A stretch of 47,085 bases of DNA, taken from assembly GCA_016297895.1 (NCBI GenBank), contig JAEDFS010000011.1, forward strand, positions 1 through 47,085, in the 5' to 3' direction. Below, one piece after another: positions 16,088-25,522 of the stretch. The position numbers and the translations under genes were made by a program. Origin of the DNA: Marvinbryantia sp. (GTDB lineage Bacteria; Bacillota; Clostridia; Lachnospirales; Lachnospiraceae). Each line of letters starts with the position of its first letter. Within the stretch, counting starts at the first letter, position 1. The notes under the pieces were generated by a model. It saw only the letters and a program-made list of their open reading frames with translations, searched no databases and was not told where the DNA came from.

Positions 16088-19000
16088 AAAGTATTGAAGT
16101 GCAGGGCTTCAAATCCTTTGCCAATAAGATGAAATTTCAGTTTCATAACGGAATCACCGGTATTGTGGGACCAAATGGAAGCGGCAAAAGCAATGTGGCG
16201 GATGCGGTTCGCTGGGTACTGGGAGAGCAGAGAGTGAAGCAGCTGCGCGGATCCAATATGCAGGACGTTATTTTTTCCGGTACGGAAAACAGAAAACCGC
16301 TGGGATTTGCCATGGTAGCCATTACCCTGGATAATTCAGATCGTGCCCTTCCCGTAGATTATAATGAGGTAACGGTGACCAGAAGACTGTACCGTTCGGG
16401 AGAAAGTGAATATCTGATCAATGGTGCAAACTGCCGACTGAAGGATATCAATGAACTGTTTTATGATACGGGTATCGGAAAAGAAGGGTATTCTATCATC
16501 GGACAGGGTCAGATTGATAAAATCTTAAGCGGCAAGCCGGAGGAACGAAGAGAACTGTTTGACGAAGCAGCCGGAATTGTAAAATTCAAACGGAGAAAAC
16601 TGACGGCACAGAAAAAGCTGGAGGATGAGAATAATAATCTGACCAGAGTCAGCGACATCCTGTCTGAGCTTACCCGGCAGATCGGACCTTTGGAACGCCA
16701 GTCGGAAAAGGCAAAGATCTATCTGAAGAAAAAAGAAGAACTGAAAAAATTTGACGTGAACATGTTCCTGATGGATATGGAAAGTCTGACAGAGCAGCTG
16801 AGATCGGTTGAGGAAAAACTGGAAATTTCAGAACATGATCTTTCTATGACTGCAGATCAGCTTACACAGGCAAAAGAGGAATATGAGACAGTTGAAAAGG
16901 AACTGGAAGAGCTGAACCGGAAGATCGACGAAGAGCAGGAACGGATCAACCAGAGTCGGCTGAAAAAACAGCAGATGGAAGGAAGAGTCCAGATCCTGGA
17001 GGAGCAGATCCGTTCGGCCAGAAACGAAGATCAGCATTTCCTGACCAGAATTCAGAGTATTGAAGAAGAGATCCGTTCCAGGACACTTCAGAAAGAAGAG
17101 GAAGAAAAACGGCTGGAAATCTTTCGAAATGAGACCCGTGAGGCAAAAAAACGGGAAGAAGACAATGAAAGCATCCTGTCTGAGATCTCAGAGGAGGTCA
17201 GTGCCCTTGAGAGTGAGATCGCAAGGGGACAGAGCCGTCTGATCGACCTTCTCAATGCAAGATCCAATACCAGAGCAAAACTGCAGCGATATGATACCTT
17301 GAAGGAACAGATCCAGATCCGGGGAGCGGAACTGGCCCAGAAGCTTCTGACGGCCAAAAGTGAAGAAGCTCAGCTGGAGGAAGTGAAGGCTTCTTATCGT
17401 GCGGAGTATGACCGCATTACCGAGGAGATCCGGTCTATGCAGGAAGAGAGCGGGAAGATCGAAGGACGGATCAATGCGGAACAGGAAGAGCTGGTCCGTC
17501 AGTCCAAAAAGCTGGAGGAAGAGCAGAGGCAGTACCACAGGGATGCTTCCAGACTGGAATCTCTTAGAAATATCACAGAGCGATACGACGGATATGGCAA
17601 CAGTATCCGCCGGGTCATGGAACAAAAAAACAGAGAACCGGGACTTTACGGAGTGGTGGCAGATCTGTTTAAGACAGAGAAAAAGTATGAGGTCGCCATG
17701 GAAACAGCTCTGGGAGGAAGTATTCAGAACATTGTTACCGATAATGAAAATACAGCGAAGCGAATGATCGATTTTCTGAAGCGGAACAAATACGGAAGAG
17801 CCACATTTCTGCCTCTGACTGCGATCCGGAAAAAAGGCGGAATCGGAAATGAGAATGCCCTCTATGAGCCGGGGGCGGTGGGAGTTGCCAGCACTTTAGT
17901 GGAAGCAGACCCGGTATATGAGAATCTTGTGGACTATCTTCTGGGAAAAACGCTGGTGGTGGATCAGATTGATCATGCCATCGCCATTTCCAAAAAGTAT
18001 AAGCAATCGATCCGGATCGTTACTCTGGACGGGGAATTGTTGAGTCCGGGCGGTTCCATGTCCGGTGGTGCCTTTAAAAATACCAGTAATCTTCTGGGAA
18101 GAAGAAGGGAAATCGAGGAACTGGAACAGGAAGTACGCAGGAAAAAAGAAGAACTGGATCAGGAAGCCAGACAGATCGATGAGATCAGAAAAAGGAGAAA
18201 TGCGTTAAGAGAAGAACTGGTCCGTCAGACGGAAAACATACAGAAAGAATATCTGAAACAGAATACGGCAAAAATGAAGATGGAGGAGATTGATGTAAGA
18301 AATCGGGAATCAAAGTCCGGCTATGATCATCTTCATCAGGAGTCTCGGGAACTGGATAGTCAGATGGAGGAGATCAGGGAGGGCAGAACCTTCGTTGAGG
18401 AGGAACTGAAAAAGTCCCAGGAAGAAGAAAGGCATCTGGAATCCTCCATTCAGGAGGCACAGGAAGTGCTGGAGAAAAAGAGACATCACCTGGAAGAAGA
18501 GACCGCGCGGCATGCCGATTCCAGGGAACAGTCAGCAGAGATCCGTCAGAAGGAAGAATTTGCACTTCAGAATGTCCGCCGTCTGAGCAGCGAAGCAGAG
18601 CAGCTGTTAAGAGAAAAGGAAGAGGTCAGTCTCCACATCTCCAGTGCCAGAGAGGAGATACTGGAAAAGGAAAAAGAGGCAGAAAAGATCAGATCAGAGC
18701 TTGAGGCAGCGGCAACAGAAGAGACAGGAAATGCAGGACAGATAACGGTACTGCAGGAAGAACGCCGCAGCAGGATGACAGTTCAGAAAGAATTCTTCCA
18801 AAAGAGAGAGGAATTGTCCAATCAGATGAGTGATCTGGACAAAGAAAAATTCCGCCTGGAGAATAAAAAAGAACGACTTCAGGATTATAAAGAGCGTCAG
18901 ATCAATTATATGTGGGAAGAGTATGAGATCACACCCAGTGAGGCAGTGGGATATCGGACAGAGACGGAAGCGACGCCTGCCGAGCTTAAGAAGAACATTG

Positions 19001-19638
19001 CTCAGTTGAAAAATGAGATCAAATCACTCGGACCTGTTAATGTAAATGCCATTGATGAGTACAAGGAACAGTCAGAGCGGTATACCTTCCTGTCGGCACA
19101 GCATGCGGATCTGGTGAAAGCCGGAGAGGATCTGAAGCGGATCATTGATGAACTGGATAACGGCATGCGCCGTCAGTTTAAAGAAAAATTTGCCATTATG
19201 CAGAGAGAATTTGAAAAATCCTTCAAGGAACTGTTCGGCGGCGGAAAAGGAACGCTGGAACTGGTGGAGGATGAGGATATTCTGGAAGCTGGAATCCGTA
19301 TCACGGCACAGCCTCCCGGAAAAAAGCTTGTCAATATGATGCAGATGTCCGGAGGAGAAAAGGCCCTTACAGCCATTGCCCTTCTCTTTGCAATCCAGAA
19401 TATGAAACCGTCACCCTTCTGCCTGCTGGATGAGATCGAGGCGGCACTGGATGAGAACAATGTGTCCCGATATGCCAACTATCTCCACAAGTTGACAAAA
19501 AATACACAATTTATTATTATTACACATAGAAGAGGAACGATGGCGGTTGCTGACCGTCTCTATGGGATTACCATGCAGGAGAAGGGGGTATCGGCCCAGG
19601 TTTCTGTCAACATGGTAGAAGAAGAGCTGGATCAGTAG
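16078..19638 (+). CDS. smc: Chromosome segregation protein SMC
   Basis: 1186 aa, standard for bacterial SMC, the ATPase core of condensin with ScpA/ScpB (not encoded here). Walker A GPNGSGKSN lies at 31-39. Two long charged coiled coils (about 170-500 and 680-1020) flank a Gly-rich hinge (about 515-665) with LSPGGSMSGGAF at its end. The C-terminal head has the signature MSGGEKALTAIALL starting near 1090 and Walker B LLDEIEAALDE with D1118-E1119. Uninterrupted over its length. Confidence 0.97.
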   Translation: MYLKSIEVQGFKSFANKMKFQFHNGITGIVGPNGSGKSNVADAVRWVLGEQRVKQLRGSNMQDVIFSGTENRKPLGFAMVAITLDNSDRALPVDYNEVTVTRRLYRSGESEYLINGANCRLKDINELFYDTGIGKEGYSIIGQGQIDKILSGKPEERRELFDEAAGIVKFKRRKLTAQKKLEDENNNLTRVSDILSELTRQIGPLERQSEKAKIYLKKKEELKKFDVNMFLMDMESLTEQLRSVEEKLEISEHDLSMTADQLTQAKEEYETVEKELEELNRKIDEEQERINQSRLKKQQMEGRVQILEEQIRSARNEDQHFLTRIQSIEEEIRSRTLQKEEEEKRLEIFRNETREAKKREEDNESILSEISEEVSALESEIARGQSRLIDLLNARSNTRAKLQRYDTLKEQIQIRGAELAQKLLTAKSEEAQLEEVKASYRAEYDRITEEIRSMQEESGKIEGRINAEQEELVRQSKKLEEEQRQYHRDASRLESLRNITERYDGYGNSIRRVMEQKNREPGLYGVVADLFKTEKKYEVAMETALGGSIQNIVTDNENTAKRMIDFLKRNKYGRATFLPLTAIRKKGGIGNENALYEPGAVGVASTLVEADPVYENLVDYLLGKTLVVDQIDHAIAISKKYKQSIRIVTLDGELLSPGGSMSGGAFKNTSNLLGRRREIEELEQEVRRKKEELDQEARQIDEIRKRRNALREELVRQTENIQKEYLKQNTAKMKMEEIDVRNRESKSGYDHLHQESRELDSQMEEIREGRTFVEEELKKSQEEERHLESSIQEAQEVLEKKRHHLEEETARHADSREQSAEIRQKEEFALQNVRRLSSEAEQLLREKEEVSLHISSAREEILEKEKEAEKIRSELEAAATEETGNAGQITVLQEERRSRMTVQKEFFQKREELSNQMSDLDKEKFRLENKKERLQDYKERQINYMWEEYEITPSEAVGYRTETEATPAELKKNIAQLKNEIKSLGPVNVNAIDEYKEQSERYTFLSAQHADLVKAGEDLKRIIDELDNGMRRQFKEKFAIMQREFEKSFKELFGGGKGTLELVEDEDILEAGIRITAQPPGKKLVNMMQMSGGEKALTAIALLFAIQNMKPSPFCLLDEIEAALDENNVSRYANYLHKLTKNTQFIIITHRRGTMAVADRLYGITMQEKGVSAQVSVNMVEEELDQ

Positions 19639-19695
19639 GGTCATCCTGAAAATGATCTCTGGAATGGAAGTCAGAAAACGAAAGGGGGAACTTGA

Positions 19696-20631
19696 ATGGA
19701 AGAAAAGAAAGGCTTTTTCAGACGTCTGGCAGAAGGTCTGACCAAGACCAGAAATAATATTGTAGCCGGAATTGACAGTATTTTCAGTGGGTTTTCCAGT
19801 ATCGATGAAGATTTTTACGAGGAAATGGAAGAGATCCTTGTTATGGGCGATCTTGGAATCAACGCTACCACTTCCATTATTGAGGATCTCAAGGTCAAGG
19901 TAAAAGAAAACAATATTAAAGAACCGTCGGAGTGTAAGCGTTTCCTCATCGAAAGCATCAAGAGTCAGATGGATGTGGGAGAGACGGCTTATGAATTTGA
20001 AAACCGGACTTCGGTGGTGCTGGTGATCGGAGTTAACGGCGTGGGAAAAACCACAAGTGTGGGAAAACTTGCCGGGAAACTGAAGGAACAGGGGAAAAGG
20101 GTGGTACTTGCCGCTGCGGATACGTTCCGTGCAGCAGCTGGAGAGCAGCTATCTGAGTGGGCAAACCGGGCCGGAGTAGAGATCGTTTCCGGACAGGAAG
20201 GGTCAGATCCTGCGGCTGTTGTCTATGACGCAGTGGCTGCTGCCAAAGCGAGACACGCAGATGTGCTGCTGATCGATACGGCCGGACGTCTTCATAATAA
20301 GAAGAATCTGATGAATGAGCTTGGAAAAATCAATCGTATTCTGGAAAGAGAATATCCGGAGGCATTCCGGGAGACTCTGGTAGTTTTAGACGGTACGACA
20401 GGTCAGAATGCCATGGTACAGGCCAGAGAGTTTGCCGAAGTGGCAGATATTACCGGTATCATTCTTACAAAGCTGGATGGTACGGCAAAGGGCGGGATCG
20501 CCATTGCCATTCATTCCGAGCTTGGAATTCCGGTGAAATATATCGGTGTGGGAGAGACCATCGATGATCTGCAGAAATTTGATGCAGATCAGTTCGTAAA
20601 TGCGCTGTTCTTATCTGAGGACGCAAAATAA
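19696..20631 (+). CDS. ftsY: Signal recognition particle receptor FtsY
   Basis: 311 aa, the short Gram-positive form without the acidic A domain. It docks SRP-ribosome complexes at the membrane. The N helical domain (about 1-95) is followed by the G domain: G1 GVNGVGKTT (112-120), DTFRAAAGEQL, G3 DTAGRL and G4 TKLDGTAKGG. AAAGGGGG precedes the ATG. Its partner Ffh is encoded at 22285, separated by an unrelated amino acid enzyme and ylxM. Confidence 0.96.
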   Translation: MEEKKGFFRRLAEGLTKTRNNIVAGIDSIFSGFSSIDEDFYEEMEEILVMGDLGINATTSIIEDLKVKVKENNIKEPSECKRFLIESIKSQMDVGETAYEFENRTSVVLVIGVNGVGKTTSVGKLAGKLKEQGKRVVLAAADTFRAAAGEQLSEWANRAGVEIVSGQEGSDPAAVVYDAVAAAKARHADVLLIDTAGRLHNKKNLMNELGKINRILEREYPEAFRETLVVLDGTTGQNAMVQAREFAEVADITGIILTKLDGTAKGGIAIAIHSELGIPVKYIGVGETIDDLQKFDADQFVNALFLSEDAK

Positions 20632-20653
20632 TAACAGGACAGGTGAAATAAGA

Positions 20654-21865
20654 ATGCTGACGTTGGAAAAATTTGAAGAGGCATCAGAAATAGTAAAGCA
20701 GGTAACACAGGAGACAAAACTGGTCTTCAGCAAATATTTTAGCTATAAGACCGGAAACCGGGTCTATCTGAAACCGGAAAATATGCAGGTCACAGGTGCT
20801 TATAAGATCAGAGGTGCTTATTATAAGATCAGCACTCTGAGTCAGGAAGAGAAGGACAAGGGACTGATTACGGCATCTGCGGGAAATCATGCACAGGGTG
20901 TGGCTTATGCAGCGAAAGAGCAGAATGTGAAGTGTGTGGTAGTCATGCCGGTAACCACACCTTTGATGAAAGTAAACAGGACAAAATGTCACGGTGCGGA
21001 AGTAATCCTTCATGGAGATGTATACGATGAGGCATGTGAGTATGCACAGAAACTTGCACAGGAAAAAGGATATACATTTATTCATCCGTTTAATGATCTT
21101 GGAGTGGCTACAGGACAGGGAACCATCGGAATGGAAATTATCAAAGAACTTCCTCTGGTGGATTATATTCTGGTTCCGGTAGGAGGGGGCGGACTGGCCA
21201 CAGGAGTATCTGCACTGGTAAAAATGCTGAATCCCAATATTAAGGTGATCGGTGTGGAACCGGCAGGAGCCAATTGTCTGCAGGAATCTCTGCAGAAGGG
21301 AGAAGTTGTGACACTTCCTTCTGTCAATACCATTGCGGATGGTACGGCGGTAAAGACACCCGGAGATATTCTGTTTCCTTATCTTCAGCAGAACCTGGAC
21401 GATGTGATCACCATAGAAGATGATGAACTGATCGTAGCATTTCTGGATATGGTAGAAAATCACAAAATGATCGTGGAGAATTCCGGGCTTCTTACAGTCG
21501 CAGCACTCAAGCATATGAATGTGAAAAACAAGAAGATCGTATCTGTTCTGAGCGGCGGAAATATGGATGTGATCACTATGTCGTCTGTTGTTCAGTTCGG
21601 TCTGATTCAGAGAGATCGTATCTTTACTGTTTCGGTATTGCTCCCGGATATTCCGGGTGCATTGGTGAAAGTATCATCTATCGTTGCAGAAATGCAGGGA
21701 AATGTTATTAAACTGGATCATAATCAGTTTGTAAGTACCAATCGCAGCAAGGCAGTGGAACTGAAGATCACCATGGAGGCCTTTGGTACCGAGCATAAAA
21801 AACAGATCGTGCAGGCTTTGCAGGAACATGGCTATAATCCGAGAGTGATTCGTGCAAGCCTGTAG
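20654..21865 (+). CDS. ilvA: Threonine ammonia-lyase with C-terminal ACT domain
   Basis: 403 aa from the ATG at 20654 (SD AGGTGA). It is a PLP enzyme converting threonine to 2-oxobutanoate and ammonia, either for isoleucine synthesis or threonine breakdown. The PLP lysine is K51 in TGAYKIRGAYYK, the glycine loop GGGGLATG lies near 177, and an ACT-like domain (about 325-403) begins in DRIFTVSVLLPDIPGALVKV. The length matches the single-ACT group rather than the long two-ACT IlvA. Its place between ftsY and ylxM breaks the usual SRP gene block. Whether anabolic or catabolic cannot be read from sequence alone. Confidence 0.9.
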   Translation: MLTLEKFEEASEIVKQVTQETKLVFSKYFSYKTGNRVYLKPENMQVTGAYKIRGAYYKISTLSQEEKDKGLITASAGNHAQGVAYAAKEQNVKCVVVMPVTTPLMKVNRTKCHGAEVILHGDVYDEACEYAQKLAQEKGYTFIHPFNDLGVATGQGTIGMEIIKELPLVDYILVPVGGGGLATGVSALVKMLNPNIKVIGVEPAGANCLQESLQKGEVVTLPSVNTIADGTAVKTPGDILFPYLQQNLDDVITIEDDELIVAFLDMVENHKMIVENSGLLTVAALKHMNVKNKKIVSVLSGGNMDVITMSSVVQFGLIQRDRIFTVSVLLPDIPGALVKVSSIVAEMQGNVIKLDHNQFVSTNRSKAVELKITMEAFGTEHKKQIVQALQEHGYNPRVIRASL

Positions 21866-21892
21866 CAGCATTAGATCCGGGAATGAACGAAA

Positions 21893-21936
21893 AAAATTCT
21901 CTTTGTCAAGAAAAAATACTTGACAGAGGGAATTTT
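21893..21936 (+). terminator. Long hairpin after ilvA overlapping the ylxM promoter
   Basis: An 18-nt left arm (21893-21910) pairs with 21919-21936 using two G-U pairs around an 8-nt A-rich loop. The 3' arm ends in TTTT and contains the TTGACA -35 box of the next gene. It probably terminates the ftsY-ilvA transcript. Confidence 0.65.
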
Positions 21937-21948
21937 CTGTATTATGAT
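21920..21948 (+). promoter_or_regulatory. Promoter for ylxM-ffh
   Basis: Perfect TTGACA (21920-21925), a 17-nt spacer, then TATGAT (21943-21948). The predicted transcript start (about 21955) is only about 10 nt before the ylxM ATG, so the 5' leader is very short. Confidence 0.75.
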
Positions 21949-21964
21949 AGCCAAGGTGATTGAG

Positions 21965-22282
21965 ATGGAGAGATTTGTAGAGCAGACTTTGCTGTATGAC
22001 TTTTACGGTGAATTGCTGACAGAACACCAGAGAGCAGTCTATGAAGACGTGGTTCTTAATGACTATTCTTATACAGAGGTGGCAGATGAATACCGGATCA
22101 GCCGTCAGGGCGTACATGATCTGATCAAGCGCTGCAACAGGACACTGGAGGAATATGAGGGAAAGCTTCATCTGGTGGAGAAGTTTCTTTCCATTAAGGA
22201 AAAGGTGGAACGAATCCATGTGCTTGCAAAAGGACATCCGGAGATAGAGCAGATTTCCAACGAGATATTGGAGGAGTTGTAA
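21965..22282 (+). CDS. ylxM: YlxM family DNA-binding-like protein (SRP-associated)
   Basis: 105 aa from the ATG at 21965. Family proteins begin similarly (MER-VEQTLLYDFYGELLT), AAGGTG lies 6 nt upstream, and the promoter excludes earlier starts. A sigma-70 region 4-like helix-turn-helix is visible (YSYTEVADEYRISRQGVHDLIKR). YlxM proteins are encoded before ffh in Firmicutes and have been linked to SRP function. It ends 2 nt before ffh, so the two are coupled. Confidence 0.92.
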   Translation: MERFVEQTLLYDFYGELLTEHQRAVYEDVVLNDYSYTEVADEYRISRQGVHDLIKRCNRTLEEYEGKLHLVEKFLSIKEKVERIHVLAKGHPEIEQISNEILEEL

Positions 22283-22284
22283 GT

Positions 22285-23634
22285 ATGGCATTTGAAAGCC
22301 TGTCCGAAAAATTGCAGAATGTATTCAGGAATCTGAGAAGCAAGGGAAAGCTGACGGAAGCGGATGTAAAGACCGCACTGAAAGAAGTCAAGATGGCTCT
22401 TCTGGAAGCAGATGTCAGCTTTAAGGTGGTAAAACAGTTCATTAAGGCCGTTCAGGAGAGAGCGGTCGGACAGGATGTCATGAATGGGCTGAATCCGGGA
22501 CAGATGGTCATTAAGATCGTCAATGAAGAACTGGTGAGTCTGATGGGATCTGAGACAACGGAGCTTGCATTAAGACCTGGAAGTGAGATCACAGTAATCA
22601 TGATGGCCGGCCTTCAGGGTGCCGGTAAGACGACCACAGCGGCCAAGCTTGCAGGAAAGCTGAAGTCAAAAGGAAGAGTTCCTCTTCTCACAGCCTGTGA
22701 TGTGTACCGACCGGCAGCAATCCAGCAGCTGAAGATCAACGGGGAAAAGCAGGGCGTGGAAGTATTTGCCCTGGGAGACAAACTGAGTCCTGTGGATATC
22801 GCAAAAGCAGCCTACGAGCATGCAAAATCTCACAACATGAATGTGGTGATCATCGATACGGCCGGACGTCTTCACATTGATGAAGAGATGATGAAGGAAC
22901 TGGAAGAGATCAAGGGCGCAGTACCTGTAGATCAGACAGTGCTTGTGGTGGATGCCATGACTGGGCAGGATGCAGTCAATGTGGCAGAGACATTTAATAA
23001 TAAGGTAGGCATCGACGGTGTGATTCTGACAAAAATGGATGGAGATTCCAGAGGCGGTGCAGCTCTTTCGGTAAAAGCGACTTGTGGGAAGCCGATTCTT
23101 TATGTGGGTATGGGTGAAAAACTCTCCGATCTCGAACAGTTTTATCCGGAAAGAATGGCGTCCAGAATCCTTGGCATGGGCGATGTGATGACACTCATCG
23201 AGAAGGCTCAGGCGAACCTGGATGAGAGCAAAGCAAGAGAGATGGAGCAGAAATTCAAAAAAGCTCAGTTTGGCTTTGACGATTACCTGGAAAGTATGAA
23301 CCAGATGAAGAATATGGGAGGCATTTCCAGTGTGCTCAGTATGATGCCGGGATTTGGCGGAAACAAAATGAAAGATGTGGAGGGCATGATCGATGAGAAA
23401 GCCCTTGCACGGAATGAAGCCATTATCCTGTCGATGACACCGGCAGAGAGAAGCAATCCGGATCTTTTAAATCCGTCCAGAAAAAAGCGGATTGCGGCAG
23501 GAGCCGGAGTGGATATCAGTGAAGTAAACCGGCTTGTAAAACAGTTTGACCAGGCACGCAAGATGATGAAGCAGCTTCCTGGTATGATGGGTGGAAAAGG
23601 TGGTAAAAGAGGAAGATTCAGACTTCCCTTTTAA
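22285..23634 (+). CDS. ffh: Signal recognition particle protein Ffh
   Basis: 449 aa. It binds signal peptides and 4.5S/SRP RNA and targets nascent membrane proteins. N domain (1-95); G domain with G1 GLQGAGKTTT (109-118), DTAGRL and TKMDGDSRGG; then the Met-rich M domain (about 300-449) ending in a Gly/Lys/Met-rich tail. GTP-driven contact is with FtsY, encoded upstream. The ribosomal protein gene rpsP follows after 37 nt. Confidence 0.97.
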   Translation: MAFESLSEKLQNVFRNLRSKGKLTEADVKTALKEVKMALLEADVSFKVVKQFIKAVQERAVGQDVMNGLNPGQMVIKIVNEELVSLMGSETTELALRPGSEITVIMMAGLQGAGKTTTAAKLAGKLKSKGRVPLLTACDVYRPAAIQQLKINGEKQGVEVFALGDKLSPVDIAKAAYEHAKSHNMNVVIIDTAGRLHIDEEMMKELEEIKGAVPVDQTVLVVDAMTGQDAVNVAETFNNKVGIDGVILTKMDGDSRGGAALSVKATCGKPILYVGMGEKLSDLEQFYPERMASRILGMGDVMTLIEKAQANLDESKAREMEQKFKKAQFGFDDYLESMNQMKNMGGISSVLSMMPGFGGNKMKDVEGMIDEKALARNEAIILSMTPAERSNPDLLNPSRKKRIAAGAGVDISEVNRLVKQFDQARKMMKQLPGMMGGKGGKRGRFRLPF

Positions 23635-23671
23635 CAATAAATGCAAAGAAATTTAAGGAGGTGAAAATACA

Positions 23672-23917
23672 ATGGCAGTTAAAATCAGATTGAGAAGAAT
23701 GGGACAGAAGAAAGCTCCTTTCTATAGAATCATTGTTGCGGATTCCAGATCTCCGAGAGATGGTAAATTCATCGAAGAAATCGGTACTTACAATCCCAAT
23801 ACTGACCCGAGCGAATTCAAGGTAAATGAGGAGTTGGCTAAGAAGTGGCTTGCAAATGGTGCTCAGCCGACAGAAGTTGTAGGAAAACTCTTCAAATTAG
23901 CCGGCATCGAGAAGTAA
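23672..23917 (+). CDS. rpsP: 30S ribosomal protein S16 (bS16)
   Basis: 81 aa. It opens AVKIRLRRMGQKKAPFYRI, invariant for bS16, followed by DSRSPRDGKFIEEIGTYNP. AAGGAGGTG precedes the ATG. It lies in the conserved order ffh-rpsP-khpA-rimM-trmD-rplS. Confidence 0.98.
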   Translation: MAVKIRLRRMGQKKAPFYRIIVADSRSPRDGKFIEEIGTYNPNTDPSEFKVNEELAKKWLANGAQPTEVVGKLFKLAGIEK

Positions 23918-23934
23918 GATAGGGGTGACTGGTA

Positions 23935-24165
23935 ATGAAGGAGTTAGTGGAAGTAATTGCCAAATCACTTGTGGAACATCCGGAAGAAGTGGTGGTAACA
24001 GAAAAAGAGAACGGTAAATCTACCGTGATCGAATTAAAGGTTGCCCAGTCGGATATGGGGAAAGTCATCGGCAAACAGGGAAGGATCGCAAAAGCAATCC
24101 GTTCTGTTGTAAAAGCCGCATCATCCAGAAGCGATAAAAAAGTGATTGTGGATATCATGCAGTAA
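23935..24165 (+). CDS. khpA: KH domain RNA-binding protein KhpA (YlqC)
   Basis: 76 aa, a single KH domain with the GxxG loop as VIGKQGRIAKAIR. KhpA acts with KhpB in RNA binding and in cell-size or division control in Gram-positives. It starts 17 nt after rpsP. A perfect hairpin terminator follows 6 nt after its stop, separating it from rimM. Confidence 0.94.
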   Translation: MKELVEVIAKSLVEHPEEVVVTEKENGKSTVIELKVAQSDMGKVIGKQGRIAKAIRSVVKAASSRSDKKVIVDIMQ

Positions 24166-24171
24166 GAAACG

Positions 24172-24198
24172 GGAGGTATGGATATACCTCCTTTTTTT
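24172..24198 (+). terminator. Rho-independent terminator after khpA
   Basis: GGAGGTAT and ATACCTCC form a perfect 8-bp stem with a 4-nt loop, followed by seven T. Confidence 0.9.
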
Positions 24199-24205
24199 CT
24201 GCAGA

Positions 24206-24266
24206 CAGCGAGTCGGGAAGCCGCACTTGTGCGGATATTTGATTATCATACAGGAGCGAAGCAGAG
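24206..24266 (+). repeat. Short GC-rich palindromic element between khpA and rimM
   Basis: It contains AGCGAGTCGGGAAGCCGC (24207-24224), a small hairpin CCGCA-CTTG-TGCGG, and a second dyad ACAGGA/TCCTGT enclosing GCGAAGC. The first part resembles AGCGACGGCGAAGCCGGC at 46998-47015 after acsB. This suggests a dispersed intergenic repeat family, with two copies visible here. Confidence 0.45.
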
Positions 24267-24284
24267 TTTCCTGTCGGAGGGGCT

Positions 24285-24791
24285 ATGGAAGAATATTTAC
24301 AGGTAGGAATTATCACCTCTACGCATGGAGTGAGAGGGGAAGTCAAGGTATTTCCCACCACCGATGATGTAAGACGTTTCAAAAAATTAAAAGAAGTGAT
24401 ACTGGAAGGAAAAAGAGAAAGACAGACCCTGCATGTCGAGCAGGTGAAGTTTTTTAAAAATATGGTGATCCTGAAATTCAAAGGGATCGATACGATCAAT
24501 GATGTGGAAAAGTTTAAAGGCTGCCCTCTTCTGGTGACCAGAGAACATGCGGTGAAATTAAAACCGGGAGAGTATTTTATCTGCGATCTGATCGGCCTGG
24601 ATGTCTGGGAAGATACGGGAGTGCATCTGGGATCACTCACAGAGGTGATACAGACAGGTGCGAATGATGTCTATGTGATAACTATGGAAAATCAAAAAGA
24701 AGTCTTGATACCGAACATAAAAGATTGTATTATAGAGATATCCCTGGAGGAAAACAGGATGACAGTTCATTTACTGGAGGGACTTCTGTGA
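24285..24791 (+). CDS. rimM: Ribosome maturation factor RimM
   Basis: 168 aa, an N-terminal RimM domain (LQVGIITSTHGVRGEVKV) and a C-terminal PRC-barrel (PGEYFICDLIGLDV onward). It assists 16S 3'-domain assembly around uS19. GGAGGGG precedes the ATG. The stop overlaps the GTG start of trmD, so the two are translationally coupled. Confidence 0.96.
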   Translation: MEEYLQVGIITSTHGVRGEVKVFPTTDDVRRFKKLKEVILEGKRERQTLHVEQVKFFKNMVILKFKGIDTINDVEKFKGCPLLVTREHAVKLKPGEYFICDLIGLDVWEDTGVHLGSLTEVIQTGANDVYVITMENQKEVLIPNIKDCIIEISLEENRMTVHLLEGLL

Positions 24792-25522
24792 AATTTCATG
24801 TATTGACTTTATTTCCTGAGATGATTGAGCAGGGGCTGAATACCAGCATTACGGGAAGAGCCATCGCCAAGGGGCTGATCTCCTTAAATGCCGTGAATAT
24901 CCGGGACTTTGCGAATAATAAGCACAGTAAGGTGGATGATTATCCCTATGGGGGAGGGGCAGGAATGGTAATGCAGGCTGAACCGGTGTACCAGGCACAT
25001 CAGTCTCTGGAAGCACAGGCGGGGAAGAAGCTGCGTACGATCTATCTCACGCCCCAGGGTCAGACTTTTCATCAGGAAATGGCAAAGGAGTTCGCAAAAG
25101 AAGAGGAACTGGTATTTCTCTGCGGCCATTATGAGGGAATTGATGAAAGAGTGCTGGAGGAGATCGTTACCGATTATGTGTCTATCGGCGATTATGTACT
25201 GACAGGCGGAGAACTTCCGGCCATGGTTATGATCGATACCATTTCCAGACTGGTGGAAGGGGTACTGAATAATGGAGATTCAGCGGAATATGAGTCTTTT
25301 CAGGATCATCTGCTGGAATATCCACAGTACAGCAGACCTGAAGAATGGAGAGGAAAGAAGGTACCTTCTGTGCTGATGTCCGGTCATCATGCCAATGTGG
25401 AGAAATGGCGAAGGGAGCAGTCCGTCCTGCGTACTGCAAAGTGGAGACCGGATCTGCTTGAAAAAGCGCAGCTCACAGAAAAAGAAAAAGTGTTATTGAA
25501 AGGAGAAGGGTATGATGTTTGA
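24788..25522 (+). CDS. trmD: tRNA (guanine-N1)-methyltransferase TrmD
   Basis: 244 aa from the GTG at 24788. The start overlaps the rimM stop (GTGA) and has GGAGGG 7 nt upstream; an ATG 63 nt earlier would add an untypical extension. The enzyme methylates G37 of tRNAs with S-adenosylmethionine. The opening KFHVLTLFPEM, DDYPYGGGAGMVMQ and the SPOUT knot (LCGHYEGIDERV; SIGDYVLTGGELPAM) are all present. It overlaps the next gene by 11 nt. Confidence 0.96.
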   Translation: MKFHVLTLFPEMIEQGLNTSITGRAIAKGLISLNAVNIRDFANNKHSKVDDYPYGGGAGMVMQAEPVYQAHQSLEAQAGKKLRTIYLTPQGQTFHQEMAKEFAKEEELVFLCGHYEGIDERVLEEIVTDYVSIGDYVLTGGELPAMVMIDTISRLVEGVLNNGDSAEYESFQDHLLEYPQYSRPEEWRGKKVPSVLMSGHHANVEKWRREQSVLRTAKWRPDLLEKAQLTEKEKVLLKGEGYDV

